Source: Candidatus Phyllobacterium onerii (GTDB taxonomy: Bacteria > Pseudomonadota > Alphaproteobacteria > Rhizobiales > Rhizobiaceae). From it: a stretch of 64,000 bases of DNA. Below the pieces are notes generated by a model. It had not been told where the DNA came from. It made no database searches and saw nothing but the letters and a program-made list of their open reading frames with translations. This document shows, in pieces, positions 43,067-52,523 of the stretch. Position 1 is the stretch's first letter; each line of letters opens with the position of its first letter. The position numbers and the translations under genes are program-made. The DNA is taken from contig NZ_JAQMHX010000016.1 in NCBI RefSeq assembly GCF_028331445.1, forward strand, positions 36,797 to 100,796, read 5' to 3'.

Positions 43067-44347
43067 ATGCAGACCGGGAATGCATTCACGACGCCCTTCG
43101 GGCGGCGGTCGCTGTCGCTTGGCATGCTGGCAACGCAGGCACAGGCGCAAGAGATCGATCCGGAAGCGTCGATCGACAAATGGAAATTGTTTCGCAGCCT
43201 GTGTGAGGCTAGGGCACTGATCGGAATCTCCGATCGGGCGCTTGTCGTTTTGAACGCGCTTTTGACATTCTACCCACAGACGGAGCTCTGTGAGGCCAAC
43301 GGCCTCGTGGTGTTTCCATCAAATATGCAACTGTCACTGCGCGCGCATGGAATGGCGCCGGCGACGTTACGGCGGCATTTGAGTGCGCTGGTGGAAACCG
43401 GACTGATTTTCCGCAAGGACAGCCCCAATGGCAAGCGCTACGCTCGCAAGGCGAGGGCAGGGGAGGGCGGCGAGGCATTCGGCTTCTCATTGGCACCATT
43501 GGTCTCGCGTGCGGCTGAATTTGAAGCTCTGGCCGGACAGGTGCGTTCGGAGCGGTTGCAACTGAAGCTGATGAAGGAGCGCGTCACCCTGCTACGCCGC
43601 GATATCGTCAAGCTGATCGAACTCGGCTTTGAGGAACTGCCGCACATCGACTGGAGCGCCCAATACTCCCGGTTTCGTGCGGTCATTGACGACATTCCGC
43701 GCCAGGCAACGATTGACGATCTGGAGCCAGCTGTCGATGGACTGGAATGTCTCCAGCTGGAGATATCCAATCTATTGGAAGATAAGCTCAATTCTAAAAA
43801 AACAAGCGCCAAAGCGTCTCATTCTGAGCGCCACAAACATAATTCAAATACCCAATCCACCTCTGATCTTGAACCCGGCTTTGGAAAAACCCAAGGGGCA
43901 AAAACTGCTCCAGAATCTGAAATCGAGGAGACTATTGAGACAAGGGGCGATGAAGCGAGGGGAGGGGACGATGGTACGGACACCGATCTCCCTGATGCCA
44001 AACCCGTGCCGCTCGGCCTTGTCCGCCAAGCTTGTCCGCAAATCGTCGTCTATGCGAGGAACGGTATCGCAAATTGGTCTGATCTGATGGCAGCGGCCGT
44101 AGTTGTCCGCTCCATGCTTGGCGTCAGCCCCTCAGCATATGAGGAAGCTTGCGATGTCCTGGGACAGGAAAATGCGGCCATCGCCATTGCATGCATCCTC
44201 GAACGGGCCGAGCAGATCAATTCCGCCGGTGGGTATCTGAGGTCGCTGACCGACAAGGCGGCGCGGGGCGAGTTCTCGGTCTGGCCGATGGTTTTGGCAC
44301 AGCTTAGAGCCAACGGTTCGCACGTCCGATTGGTCACCGCGACATGA
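43067..44347 (+). CDS. repC: Replication initiator RepC
   Basis: 426 residues with the family N-terminus TPFGRRSLSLGMLATQAQAQE and the helix-turn-helix region MAPATLRRHLSALVETGLIFRKD. RepC starts replication of the replicon and is limiting for it. AGAAAGGTGAGAG precedes the ATG. A low-complexity acidic and Ser/Thr-rich linker (about 245-310) separates two folded parts. The origin of repABC plasmids lies inside repC, and an AT-rich stretch is present here at 43780-43870. Confidence 0.95.
   Translation: MQTGNAFTTPFGRRSLSLGMLATQAQAQEIDPEASIDKWKLFRSLCEARALIGISDRALVVLNALLTFYPQTELCEANGLVVFPSNMQLSLRAHGMAPATLRRHLSALVETGLIFRKDSPNGKRYARKARAGEGGEAFGFSLAPLVSRAAEFEALAGQVRSERLQLKLMKERVTLLRRDIVKLIELGFEELPHIDWSAQYSRFRAVIDDIPRQATIDDLEPAVDGLECLQLEISNLLEDKLNSKKTSAKASHSERHKHNSNTQSTSDLEPGFGKTQGAKTAPESEIEETIETRGDEARGGDDGTDTDLPDAKPVPLGLVRQACPQIVVYARNGIANWSDLMAAAVVVRSMLGVSPSAYEEACDVLGQENAAIAIACILERAEQINSAGGYLRSLTDKAARGEFSVWPMVLAQLRANGSHVRLVTAT
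43780..43870. other. Probable oriV within repC
   Basis: This stretch of repC is clearly more AT-rich than the rest of the gene (runs such as TCTAAAAAAACAAG and CATAATTCAAATACC). In studied repABC replicons the origin is an AT-rich part of repC. Position is by analogy only. Confidence 0.4.
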
Positions 44348-44766
44348 GCCAACATTTGCCATTTCGAAGTAGCAACGATAGCTCTAGATATCGGGGCTTT
44401 GTCGGGCAGTGTGTCTCGCAATGAAGGTTGGGCGTCCAAGGTGGATGTAGCGAAGATCCAACGGCGAGCGCCATAGCTAGAAAGATTTAGGTGATTAGGA
44501 AGTCCAGTAAACGGAAATTAATTTGGAGTTAGCTGCGGTATGGAGAAAAGTATTAACCTAAACAGGGTCTTAATGAGAACTCAGTTGGTCTATGGGAGTG
44601 CAGGGGAGGCGGGCCATCAAAGGCGGAAATAAATTTTGCCGCTTTTGGTAGCAGCAAGGATGTTTGGTTCTATTTTCTTGGGAGCATCCGTAGCGCAGAA
44701 AATTATGTTGGCGGCCGCTCGATGAGAGCGGGCCGCTTTGAAGAAGACCTTGAAGCGCCGACTGTT
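44348..44766. other. 419-nt gap after repC with a GC-rich hairpin
   Basis: No convincing gene is seen. GCGGCCGCTC (44711-44720) pairs with GAGCGGGCCGC (44726-44736), apart from one bulged base, and TTT follows on the + strand. A weaker AT-looped hairpin (AAAGGCGG...CCGCTTTT) lies near 44620. Either could end transcription after repC or after the - strand gene that stops at 44767. Confidence 0.4.
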
Positions 44767-45207
44767 CTAACCGACAAACATCGCGCGCAACCGAGCCAAC
44801 ATACCCCGCCTTGTTCCTGTAGGCACGAGCCGACGGATGTAATAAGCAGCCGTCGCGGCGTTTACTGTCGCGCCGAAATGGCAATAGCAAATAACATTGT
44901 GCAGCTGGCGGTCAGTCAGTTGGAAGAACCGTTTGGCTTCCCCATAACTGTCGTTTTCCAACCCGGCCGCGCGCAGGACGGGATCGTCGAACGCCACCGA
45001 GATCGGCGAGCCCTCTCCACGCATGGCCGCGCGCTGACTGGCAGGCTGATACTCTGTCTGATGCAACGTCGAAAGGCGCCGCTCAGGATTCTGTTCGAGA
45101 AGCGCCGCCCAACGCTCGAGACGTTGGCTTTTGGATAAGGTTTGGCGGGGGTAGTCCTGATCGACCTCGGCGACGATCTGCAGTTGTTCAAGGGCATGAT
45201 GCTTCAT
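44767..45207 (-). CDS. Conserved-looking hypothetical protein
   Basis: 146 residues, not recognised. It is hydrophilic and mostly helical, with no signal peptide. It contains KSQRLERWAALLEQNPERRL, an Ala/Arg-rich middle, and a C-terminal half with HNVICYCHFGATVNAATAAYYIRRL. The reading frame has coding-like third-position GC. AGGAGGCC lies before the start on the - strand. A long overlapping frame on the other strand is weaker. Function unknown; it stands next to small stress-type genes. Confidence 0.6.
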   Translation of the reverse strand: MKHHALEQLQIVAEVDQDYPRQTLSKSQRLERWAALLEQNPERRLSTLHQTEYQPASQRAAMRGEGSPISVAFDDPVLRAAGLENDSYGEAKRFFQLTDRQLHNVICYCHFGATVNAATAAYYIRRLVPTGTRRGMLARLRAMFVG

Positions 45208-45383
45208 TTTGGCCTCCTATTCTGACAATAGTTGGTCCGCCCATTGCAATAAAACCCCGACGACAAAAGTGACTCCAAAGGACCACGAAGTCCAATCACG
45301 TTGCGGCCTGGACTATTGCGTTCACAAAAACGTGCGCGCTTGGTTTGGACACGGCACAGAGGGCGGCACTAGGCGCCTGCAGT

Positions 45384-45409
45384 GGAACAATTGATTGCAT
45401 AGGAACGTT
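45384..45409 (+). promoter_or_regulatory. EcfG-type general stress promoter
   Basis: GGAAC (45384-45388), a 17-nt spacer, then CGTT (45406-45409) is the consensus of the alphaproteobacterial general stress sigma factor EcfG. It lies 52 nt before the DUF3309 peptide gene. Confidence 0.6.
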
Positions 45410-45461
45410 GTTCTGCCAGACCAAACGCGTGCGTGGTCGCAAGCAACTTAGGAGGCCAACC

Positions 45462-45548
45462 ATGGATCTCACCACACTTCTTATAATAGTGCTTATAGTG
45501 CTTCTGCTGGGCGGAGGTGGCTGGTACGGCCGCGGACGCTGGTACTAA
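45462..45548 (+). CDS. DUF3309-type small membrane peptide
   Basis: 28 residues: one hydrophobic helix (LLIIVLIVLLLGGGG) ending in WYGRGRWY. This is the pattern of the tiny DUF3309 proteins found in many rhizobia and other proteobacteria. AGGAGG lies six bases before the ATG, an EcfG-type promoter upstream and a terminator at 45613 downstream, so it is a complete single-gene unit. No function is known; stress-linked membrane roles are inferred from the promoter. Confidence 0.8.
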   Translation: MDLTTLLIIVLIVLLLGGGGWYGRGRWY

Positions 45549-45612
45549 ATTGCAGCTGGGATAAAAAACGACCTGGCTTTAAAAATCATTAGTTTCAAGC
45601 AGGTCTAGCTGG

Positions 45613-45646
45613 GAGGGGAGGTCAATTGATCTCCCCTCTTCATTTT
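45613..45646 (+). terminator. Terminator after the DUF3309 gene
   Basis: GAGGGGAGGTC (45613) pairs with GATCTCCCCTC (45628) around AATT, with a T-rich tail after it. It also lies just beyond the stop of the - strand gene at 45649 and may slow transcription from both sides. Confidence 0.7.
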
Positions 45647-45648
45647 GT

Positions 45649-46017
45649 TCAATCCTTACAATCCTCTGCTTTGGCCATGGCGGTTTGATCGCCTTTTTGT
45701 TGGGCGTTAACGTCCTGCTGCGACGTAGCAAGATTAGGGTCACCGCCACCTTCCTTGTTGGCTAACGGCATGGTCTGACCATCTTTTTTAGCAGTCTGAC
45801 CTTCACTGCTACTGGTTGTCGTCCCAGTGCTTGCTGCTCCGGTTTGAGTCTGGCTGTTGGCGTCACTTTCCAGGGGCGCCTTGCTGCCATCCTTGGCGAT
45901 ACCCGTTTGAGCTTCAGTTTTCACTGAACCTGTGGTTTCCGGACATGCAGCCAAAGCGGTACTGGATGCAAAGGCGATCGCCCCTATGGCGATCAGAGCT
46001 GATGCAATATTTTTCAT
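45649..46017 (-). CDS. Small exported Ser/Thr/Gln-rich protein
   Basis: 122 residues with a clear Sec signal peptide (ASALIAIGAIAFASSTALA) and cleavage before ACPETTG. The mature part is low in complexity (Thr, Ser, Gln, Gly, Lys), probably disordered, with one Cys near each end (ACPET and EDCKD) that could form a disulfide. Not recognised as a known family. An EcfG-type promoter lies 34 nt upstream of the start, which suggests induction in stationary phase or stress. Confidence 0.65.
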   Translation of the reverse strand: MKNIASALIAIGAIAFASSTALAACPETTGSVKTEAQTGIAKDGSKAPLESDANSQTQTGAASTGTTTSSSEGQTAKKDGQTMPLANKEGGGDPNLATSQQDVNAQQKGDQTAMAKAEDCKD

Positions 46018-46050
46018 TTCGATCGTCCTCCTTGGTTGACAAGTTGGTTA

Positions 46051-46075
46051 AACCGATATCCGCGGCAATTGTTCC
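46051..46075 (-). promoter_or_regulatory. EcfG-type promoter of the small exported protein
   Basis: Read on the - strand, GGAAC (46075-46071), 16 nt, then GGTT (46054-46051) fits the EcfG consensus and precedes the gene ending at 46017 in the right orientation. Confidence 0.55.
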
Positions 46076-46265
46076 TAAGGGATGCAGACAGAGCGGTTTG
46101 GTCGCGACCACTGGCCAAGGATGAAAAGATCAACGCTTTATTCAGTCCGCCAGGAGACGGAGGCGGAACCAATTCGGATTTCATTTGTTTTTTGAGGCTG
46201 ATTTTCCAGGTCAGCTGAGCCCTCGATGCAGCTACGCCGCCAATATTCAGGGCTCACCAACTTGG

Positions 46266-46295
46266 CGGCGAGCTTGCAAACTCGCCGTCTTTTTT
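46266..46295 (+). terminator. Strong + strand terminator without an obvious + gene
   Basis: CGGCGAG (46266-46272) and CTCGCCG (46281-46287) form a perfect stem, followed by TCTTTTTT. The nearest + strand gene ends 700 nt upstream and has its own terminator. On the - strand the hairpin lies 44 nt beyond the DUF1236 gene but is not followed by T residues. Confidence 0.7.
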
Positions 46296-46330
46296 GGTTT
46301 GGCGTCAATTGCCGATTTGCTGGGTTGGTG

Positions 46331-46621
46331 TTAATTGGACAGATAGATAACCTTTCGATCCTTCGTCGAAACGATGACCGGCTGCTTCTTTACATAGACA
46401 TAACTGTAATCAGGGCTGTCGGGTATAGGCACCAGCTCGACATCCTCGGGGATTGCAGTTCCGACGGCCACATCCTCATCGATCATGATATCCTCAGATG
46501 GATTGGCGATCACATAGTCCCGCGTTGGCTGCGGCACTTCTACGATGACTGTATCTTGTGCGAGCACCTGACCGGCTCCCGCAAACATCAATGCAGCGGT
46601 TAGTAGAAGAATGCGTTTCAT
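46331..46621 (-). CDS. DUF1236-type exported protein
   Basis: 96 residues with a Sec signal peptide (MKRILLLTAALMFAGAGQVLA). The mature part has the DUF1236 pattern: VGTAIPEDVELVPIPDSPDY, then YVYVKKQPVIVSTKDRKVI. DUF1236 proteins are periplasmic, common in rhizobia and of unknown role. A weak EcfG-like element (GGAAC, 16 nt, GATT) lies about 40-65 nt upstream on the - strand. It fits the group of small envelope proteins here. Confidence 0.72.
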   Translation of the reverse strand: MKRILLLTAALMFAGAGQVLAQDTVIVEVPQPTRDYVIANPSEDIMIDEDVAVGTAIPEDVELVPIPDSPDYSYVYVKKQPVIVSTKDRKVIYLSN

Positions 46622-46750
46622 GGGTTCTCTCCCTTAATTTACCCTTCCCTTCAGCATGCCTAATCGACGATGGGCGATTTGGTTCCGAACGCGCGACCAG
46701 ATACCTGTCGCGGAACTCTTGTTGCTCAGATGGGGAATATCGGGCGATCG

Positions 46751-47812
46751 TCAGGTAAGGACGTGCAATCCAGGCTCGCCCGTCTCAACTGAGCCAACGA
46801 TCCGGGCCGCGGGGTAACCCGCAGCGGTGATCTGCTGGAGCAGGTCCGCTGTACGTTCTGCGCTGCAGGAAACGAGTAGCCCGCCAGAGGTCTGGGGATC
46901 GGACAGCAGGTGCCGCCGCCATACAGGGAAATCGGCGGGCAAGACGATGTCTGTATCGTAGCTTGCCCAATTGCGATGCGAGGCACCGGTGACGAAACCT
47001 GCCTTTGCGAGTTCGGCGGCGTGGATAAAAACGGCAATATCGTCCGCGTGCAGCGAGATGTGCACATTCGACCCTCTTGCCATCTCAAGGGCATGGCCGA
47101 GAATGCCGAAGCCGGTGACGTCGGTAATGGCATGCACATCCGCATCCTTGGCGAGTTCGCTGCCAATGCGGTTGAGGAGCGTCGTCGATGCGATGAGTTC
47201 GGCATAGGCATCTGCAGGCAACATGCCTTTCTTGAACGCCGCCGAGTAGATACCGACACCAAGCGCCTTGGTCAGAATCAGCGTGTCACCGGGCTTGGCG
47301 CCGCTGTTGCGCCGCAGACTGGCAATGGGGCAGGTGCCGATGACCGCAAGACCATAGATCGGCTCGGGAGAATCGATCGAATGGCCGCCCGCGACTGGGA
47401 TACCGGCCTCGGAGCAGATGGCGCTTCCGCCCCTCAGGATCTCGCGCACCATCTCGGCCGGCAGCTTGTCGATCGGCATGCCGAGAATGGCGAGTGCCAT
47501 GATCGGTTTTCCGCCCATGGCATAAACATCCGAGATCGCATTGGTTGCTGCTATCCGGCCGAAATCGAAAGGATCATCGACCATGGGCATGAAGAAATCC
47601 GTCGTCGCGATCACGCAGGTTTCGTCATCGAGCTGCCAGACTGCGGCATCATCACCGGTTTCGGTTCCGACAAGCAGCCGCGCAAACGGTCCGGTGACAG
47701 GTTGATCTGCAAGCAATTGCTGCAAGACAGACGGTGCCAGCTTGCATCCACATCCGCCACCATGGGACAGAGAGGTCAGGCGGATCGGCGGCGACGAGGT
47801 TCGATCATCCAT
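46751..47812 (-). CDS. selD: Selenide, water dikinase
   Basis: 353 residues. SelD makes selenophosphate from selenide and ATP, the selenium donor for SelA. The N-terminal active site reads [11 protein letters not shown], with the catalytic Cys and Lys, so the enzyme uses Cys and not Sec at this position. GDDAAVW and [23 protein letters not shown] are the ATP/metal-binding parts. It lies 38 nt behind a transglutaminase-like gene on the same strand, away from selAB, which are read in the other direction. Confidence 0.94.
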   Translation of the reverse strand: MDDRTSSPPIRLTSLSHGGGCGCKLAPSVLQQLLADQPVTGPFARLLVGTETGDDAAVWQLDDETCVIATTDFFMPMVDDPFDFGRIAATNAISDVYAMGGKPIMALAILGMPIDKLPAEMVREILRGGSAICSEAGIPVAGGHSIDSPEPIYGLAVIGTCPIASLRRNSGAKPGDTLILTKALGVGIYSAAFKKGMLPADAYAELIASTTLLNRIGSELAKDADVHAITDVTGFGILGHALEMARGSNVHISLHADDIAVFIHAAELAKAGFVTGASHRNWASYDTDIVLPADFPVWRRHLLSDPQTSGGLLVSCSAERTADLLQQITAAGYPAARIVGSVETGEPGLHVLT

Positions 47813-47850
47813 AATGCGGCTCCATACGATTTTGCGAAATCGAGATCAGG

Positions 47851-48951
47851 TCAGATCGTGATCTCTCGTGACCGGATCGTATATTTGAACGCGTCGGGTT
47901 CCAGGCAATCGAGCCTGACCGACGCTACTTCCTCCTGCGGGTACATCAGGAAACCGAGCGCTGCTCCGCTCGAACCGGGCAATATCACGTCACGGGCGTC
48001 ATTATAGGCGATCCAATTGCCTTCCCAGGCGCCAAACAGCGCCTCGCGCGCCGCAACCACCTTGGGATTGTCAGCCGGAAGACCGCCATCCGCCTCCTCA
48101 AGCATGACCTTTCGAACATCCGCCGGGTCGACGGGCACCCAGCCGAAGTCAGAAAGATAGACTTCTGCCCGGCAATGCTGTGCTTTGGTGACGATCTCGT
48201 TCTTGGCGCCGAGGCTCTTGTAGCCGAAGTTGGATGGCGCAACCCGGAGACCGTAAATATCGCGCGCAGGCAGACCAGCGGCTCGGGCAAGACCGACATA
48301 GAGAGCGTTCAGATCGGCACATTTGCCGCCAAGATTGCCGCTCCTCAACATGGCCACGACATCACCGGAACCGCAGCCGCGCGTGGTGGCATTCCGGTAC
48401 GTGTTCTCAACCACCCAATCGTAGATCAGCTTCGCCTTTTGAATCTCGTTTGCGGTATCGCCGACGATCCTGTCGGATGTTTCCTTGACGATGCCATCGG
48501 TGGGGACAAGTCGGCTGCCGGCCAGATATCGTGCGCGCTCGTCAGCGTTCAGCGGCGTGGGACCCACCGGCTTTGAAAGATCGATGGCGCGATCGCGCGT
48601 GGCGACACGGCTGATGATCTCGACGGCAGGTGCTATGCTGCCGGCTTTCCACTCAACAAGCAGCATGTCAGTGTCATTGGTCGGACTAGGCACGATCCTG
48701 TTGCCGGTCGCATTGGTTGTCCAGGTGCTCGTCCCGGGCCGGTTCCAATCGCTGGCGCTGAAACCAGGCAACGGAATCCATGCGCGCCCGCTGCCCTCGG
48801 TGCCTGACGGCTCGATACGGGTTGTGATTTCGAATGTCCGCCAGGCGGCAGGCTTTGGCGCAAAAGCAGGACCTGCAAACACCCGTCCTGGTATTGCGGC
48901 CAATACAGCCGTTGCGGCGCCGATTTTCAGGAACTCGCGACGATCTATCAT
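47851..48951 (-). CDS. Tat-exported transglutaminase-like protein
   Basis: 366 residues with a twin-arginine signal (DRREFLKIGAATAVLAA). The transglutaminase/protease core is complete: Cys in GGKCADLNALYVGLARAAG, His in KAQHCRAEVYL and Asp in FGWVPVDPADV. An N-terminal beta domain of about 120 residues precedes it. It would act in the periplasm as a protease, amidase or cross-linker. It shares an apparent operon with selD, a pairing I cannot explain. Confidence 0.8.
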   Translation of the reverse strand: MIDRREFLKIGAATAVLAAIPGRVFAGPAFAPKPAAWRTFEITTRIEPSGTEGSGRAWIPLPGFSASDWNRPGTSTWTTNATGNRIVPSPTNDTDMLLVEWKAGSIAPAVEIISRVATRDRAIDLSKPVGPTPLNADERARYLAGSRLVPTDGIVKETSDRIVGDTANEIQKAKLIYDWVVENTYRNATTRGCGSGDVVAMLRSGNLGGKCADLNALYVGLARAAGLPARDIYGLRVAPSNFGYKSLGAKNEIVTKAQHCRAEVYLSDFGWVPVDPADVRKVMLEEADGGLPADNPKVVAAREALFGAWEGNWIAYNDARDVILPGSSGAALGFLMYPQEEVASVRLDCLEPDAFKYTIRSREITI

Positions 48952-49427
48952 TTCATGCCCTCCCGATTTGATGACATCAATGGCACTTGCAGACGGTTAA
49001 ACTGTATGTGGTGAAAGCTTTTCGAGTTTTGCGGAAGACAGGAGGGCATGCGCCAGAAAAAGCCCGCCGTTACCCGGGAGCGTTCTGCGTCGGAAGCACC
49101 ATCACAACTGCCCCGAAACTCGGAAGCGACAAGTAAGCTCACGCTTTTATTCTTGTCCATTTGAGGTTGAACGTCAATTCGTCATTGCTGACATTCGCGT
49201 GTCCCCGGATTGAGCAGTAAAGGCGGTGAGTATTGTACCGACGTCATTCACCGGGGGATGGTCACAGCATACATTTTAATTTGATTATTACATTCATGTT
49301 TGATGGCTTCTTATTGATTTGACAATAAAATATGGTCAGGTAGGATTTTAGTCGAAATGCCAATGGTTTGTGTCTGATCTCCGGCATGCTTTATCGGCGT
49401 AGCCGGTTCAAAGGGAGATAACATGCT
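48952..49427. other. 476-nt divergent control region
   Basis: The gap between the - strand transglutaminase gene and fdoG (+). The fdoG-proximal 180 nt are AT-rich and probably hold its promoter. I find no convincing FNR/FixK or sigma-54 site and no supported gene; a 70-codon - strand frame lacks a ribosome site and any recognisable feature. Confidence 0.4.
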
Positions 49428-52400
49428 ATGAACATGGAACTCTCGCGGCGCCAGTTTCTTGCGGCGACCGGCGCGGGTGTTGCGGGTACGGCGCTTGGCG
49501 CCTTTGGCTTCGGCGAGATCGAAGCCGCCCATGCCCAAGCGATCCGCGCTTTCAAACTCGTAAACACCACCGAAACCCGGAACACCTGCCCCTACTGCTC
49601 TGTTGCATGCGGTATCATCATGTACTCGAAGGGCGACCTGAAAAAGGGCGAAAAGGCCGAGATCGTCCATATCGAAGGCGACACCGACCATCCGACAAAT
49701 CGCGGAACGCTGTGCCCGAAGGGCGCCGCCCTCCTCGACTTCGTCAAAGCCGAGACGCGCCTGAAATATCCGATGGTCCGCAAGCCCGGCTCCGACAAGT
49801 TCGAACGTGTCTCATGGAATGACGCGCTTGATCGCATCGCCCGGCTGATGAAGGACGACCGCGACGGTAATTTTGTCCAGAAGAACAATGACGGCGTAAC
49901 CGTCAATCGATGGACGACGACCGGCTTCCTTGCCGCCTCCGCAACAACGAATGAAACAGCGTTTGCCACCTATAAGGTCGTGCGCAGCGCTGGCATGCTG
50001 GTATTCGATAACCAGGCACGTGTCTGACACGGCCCAACGGTGTCCAGTTTGGGCCCAACATTTGGCCGTGGTGCAATGACCAATTCCTGGACTGATATCA
50101 GGAATACGGATCTCGTTGTTATCATGGGCGGCAATGCCGCCGAAGCGCATCCGTGCGGTTTCAAATGGGTCACGGAGGCCAAGGCCAACCGTGGTGCCAA
50201 GCTTATCGTCGTCGATCCCCGCTTCACGCGCTCCGCGTCGGTGGCTGATTTCTATGCGCCCATCCGTCAGGGGTCGGACATAGCCTTCCTGCTTGGTGTG
50301 ATGAATCATTGCATCACGAATGACAAGGTGCAGTGGGACTATGTGAAGGCATTCACCAATGCCGCCTTCATCGTCAAGGACGGCTTCGAATACAAGGACG
50401 GCCTGTTTACCGGTTACGACGAGACAAAGCGCGACTATGACAAGTCGACCTGGAACTATGCGATCGGCGATGACGGTTACGCTGTGGTCGATGACACGCT
50501 GACCAATCCACGCTGCGTGTGGAACCTGTTGAAAGCGCATATCTCCATCTATACGCCCGAAATGGTCGAGCGCATCTGCGGCACGCCCAAGGAGAAGTTC
50601 CTCAAGGTTGCCGAGATGATCTCGGAATGCTCGACGCCGACCAAGACGATGACGTCCATGTATGCGCTTGGCTGGACACAGCATTCAAAGGGTTCGCAGA
50701 ACATCCGCTCGATGGCGATGCTGCAACTCATCCTCGGCAATATAGGGGTACGTGGCGGCGGCATGAACGCTCTGCGCGGGCACTCCAATATCCAGGGGTT
50801 GACCGATGTAGGCCTGATGTCGAACCTGCTTCCGGGCTACATGACGCTGCCAAACGAAAAAGAGGTGGATTTCGACACCTACATGTCGACACGCGGTTTC
50901 AAGCCACTCCGGCCGAACCAGATGAGCTACTGGCAGAACTACAGGAAATTCTTCGTCAGTTTCCTCAAGTCGATGTGGGGCCCGGCGGCGACGCCGGAAA
51001 ACCATTTCGCCTATGACTGGCTGCCCAAGCTCGACGTGCCCGGTTACGATGTGCTGCGCGCCTTTGAACTCATGAACCAGGGCAAGATGACAGGGTACAT
51101 CTGTCAGGGGTTCAATCCTCTGCTTGCGGCACCCAACAGAACGAAGCTGACCGCGTCCCTGTCGAAGCTCAAGTTCTTGGTGACGATGGATCCCCTCGAC
51201 ACGGAAACATCGCGGTTCTGGGAAAATCACGGCGAGTTCAATGATGTCGATTCTTCGCAAATCCAGACGGAGGTCTATCAACTGCCTTCGACCTGCTTTG
51301 CTGAAGACGAGGGCTCGCTCACCAATTCCGGGCGTTGGCTGCAGTGGCATTGGCCCGGCGGTACTGCTCCCGGTGAAGCGAAGACGGATAACTGGATCAT
51401 GGCGCAGATCTATACGCGTCTGCGAGACCTTTACCGCAAGGAGGGCGGAGCATTCCCCGATCCGATCGTCAACCTTGATTGGTCCTATGCCGATCCGGGC
51501 GAGCCGACTGCCGAAGAACTTGCCAAGGAACTGAACGGCAAAGCGCTGGCCCCGGTGATGGATCCGACAGATCCTACCAAGGTGGTGGTTGAAGCCGGAA
51601 AGCTGGTGCCAAGCTTCGCCGCGTTGCGTGATGACGGCTCCACAACGAGCGGATGCTGGATTTATTCCGGCTGCTTCAACGAGAACGGCAACAACATGGC
51701 CCGGCGCGATACATCGGACCCCGATGAGACCGGCGCTTACCTGAAATGGGCCTTTTCGTGGCCCGTCAACCGCCGCATCCTCTACAACCGGGCTTCGGCG
51801 GACCTGAATGGCAAGGCCTGGGACCCCAGCCGTAAGCTGATCGAGTGGGACGGTCAGAAATGGTCAGGCTACGACGTGCCGGATATTGCACCGACAGCCA
51901 AACCGCAGGACGTCGGTCCATTCATCATGAACGCAGAGGGCGTGTCGCGCCTCTTCGTCGTGGGCATGATGCGCGATGGACCGTTCCCGTCTCACTACGA
52001 ACCGTTCGAGTCGCCGGTCACAAACCTGATCGCTCCGAGAATCCGGGGCAATCCGGTGGCGCGGGTGTTCAAGGGCGATTTCGCGCAGTTTGCCGAACCC
52101 GCTTCGCAGGAATTTCCTTATGCGGCAACGTCCTACCGTCTTACTGAACACTTCCACTACTGGACCAAGCATGTCTGGGTGAATGCCGTCCTGCAGCCGG
52201 AATTCTTCGTCGAGATATCGGAAGAACTCGCGAAGGAGAAAGGCATTGTCAAAGGCGGCTGGGTGCGCGTGTGGTCCAAGCGCGGATCGATCAAGGCCAA
52301 GGCAGTGGTCACGAAGCGGATCAAACCTTTGATCTGCGACGGCAAGCCGGTTCATGTGGTGGGTATTCCGCTGCACTGGGGTTTCACGGGGGCAGCGAAG

Positions 52401-52514
52401 AAGGGCTTTGGTCCCAACTCGCTCACGCCTTTCGTTGGTGACGCCAATATCGAGACGCCTGAATACAAGGCGTTCCTGGTCAATATCGAGCCCATCGCCG
52501 GGCCGGTGGCATAG
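49428..52514 (+). CDS. fdoG: Formate dehydrogenase-O major subunit, selenocysteine-containing
   Basis: 1028 residues when the in-frame TGA at 50025-50027 is read as selenocysteine (residue 200). The Sec sits in ARV-U-HGPTVSSLGPT, as in E. coli FdnG/FdoG. A Tat signal (LSRRQFLAATGAG) opens the protein, and a 4Fe-4S site follows (CPYCSVACG and GTLCPKGAALL). The rest is the molybdopterin/tungstopterin-binding fold. It oxidises formate to CO2 in the periplasm and passes electrons to FdoH. A gene finder without Sec decoding will split it into 49428-50027 and a later frame. The pair with fdoHI, fdhE and selAB is strong support. Confidence 0.95.
50025..50070 (+). promoter_or_regulatory. Bacterial SECIS hairpin with Sec TGA
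   Basis: The Sec codon is followed by CACGGCC (50028) pairing perfectly with GGCCGTG (50064). An apical stem GG-UCC/GGG-CC has a bulged U (50041) and a loop with GU (50047-50048), the features SelB reads in E. coli. Confidence 0.82.
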
Positions 52515-52523
52515 GAGGTTACC

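Noticed and set aside
46910..48007. Long + strand frame of 365 codons opposite selD
   Set aside because: Antisense shadow of the well-conserved selD gene.
48948..49160. 70-codon - strand frame in the fdoG upstream gap
   Set aside because: No ribosome site or conserved feature; it overlaps the transglutaminase start.
49316..49332. FNR/FixK-like TTGATTTGACAATA before fdoG
   Set aside because: Only the left half TTGAT fits; the right half does not match ATCAA.
50040..52514. Separate formate dehydrogenase gene starting after the TGA
   Set aside because: It is the second part of one Sec-containing fdoG; the TGA has the Sec context and a SECIS hairpin.
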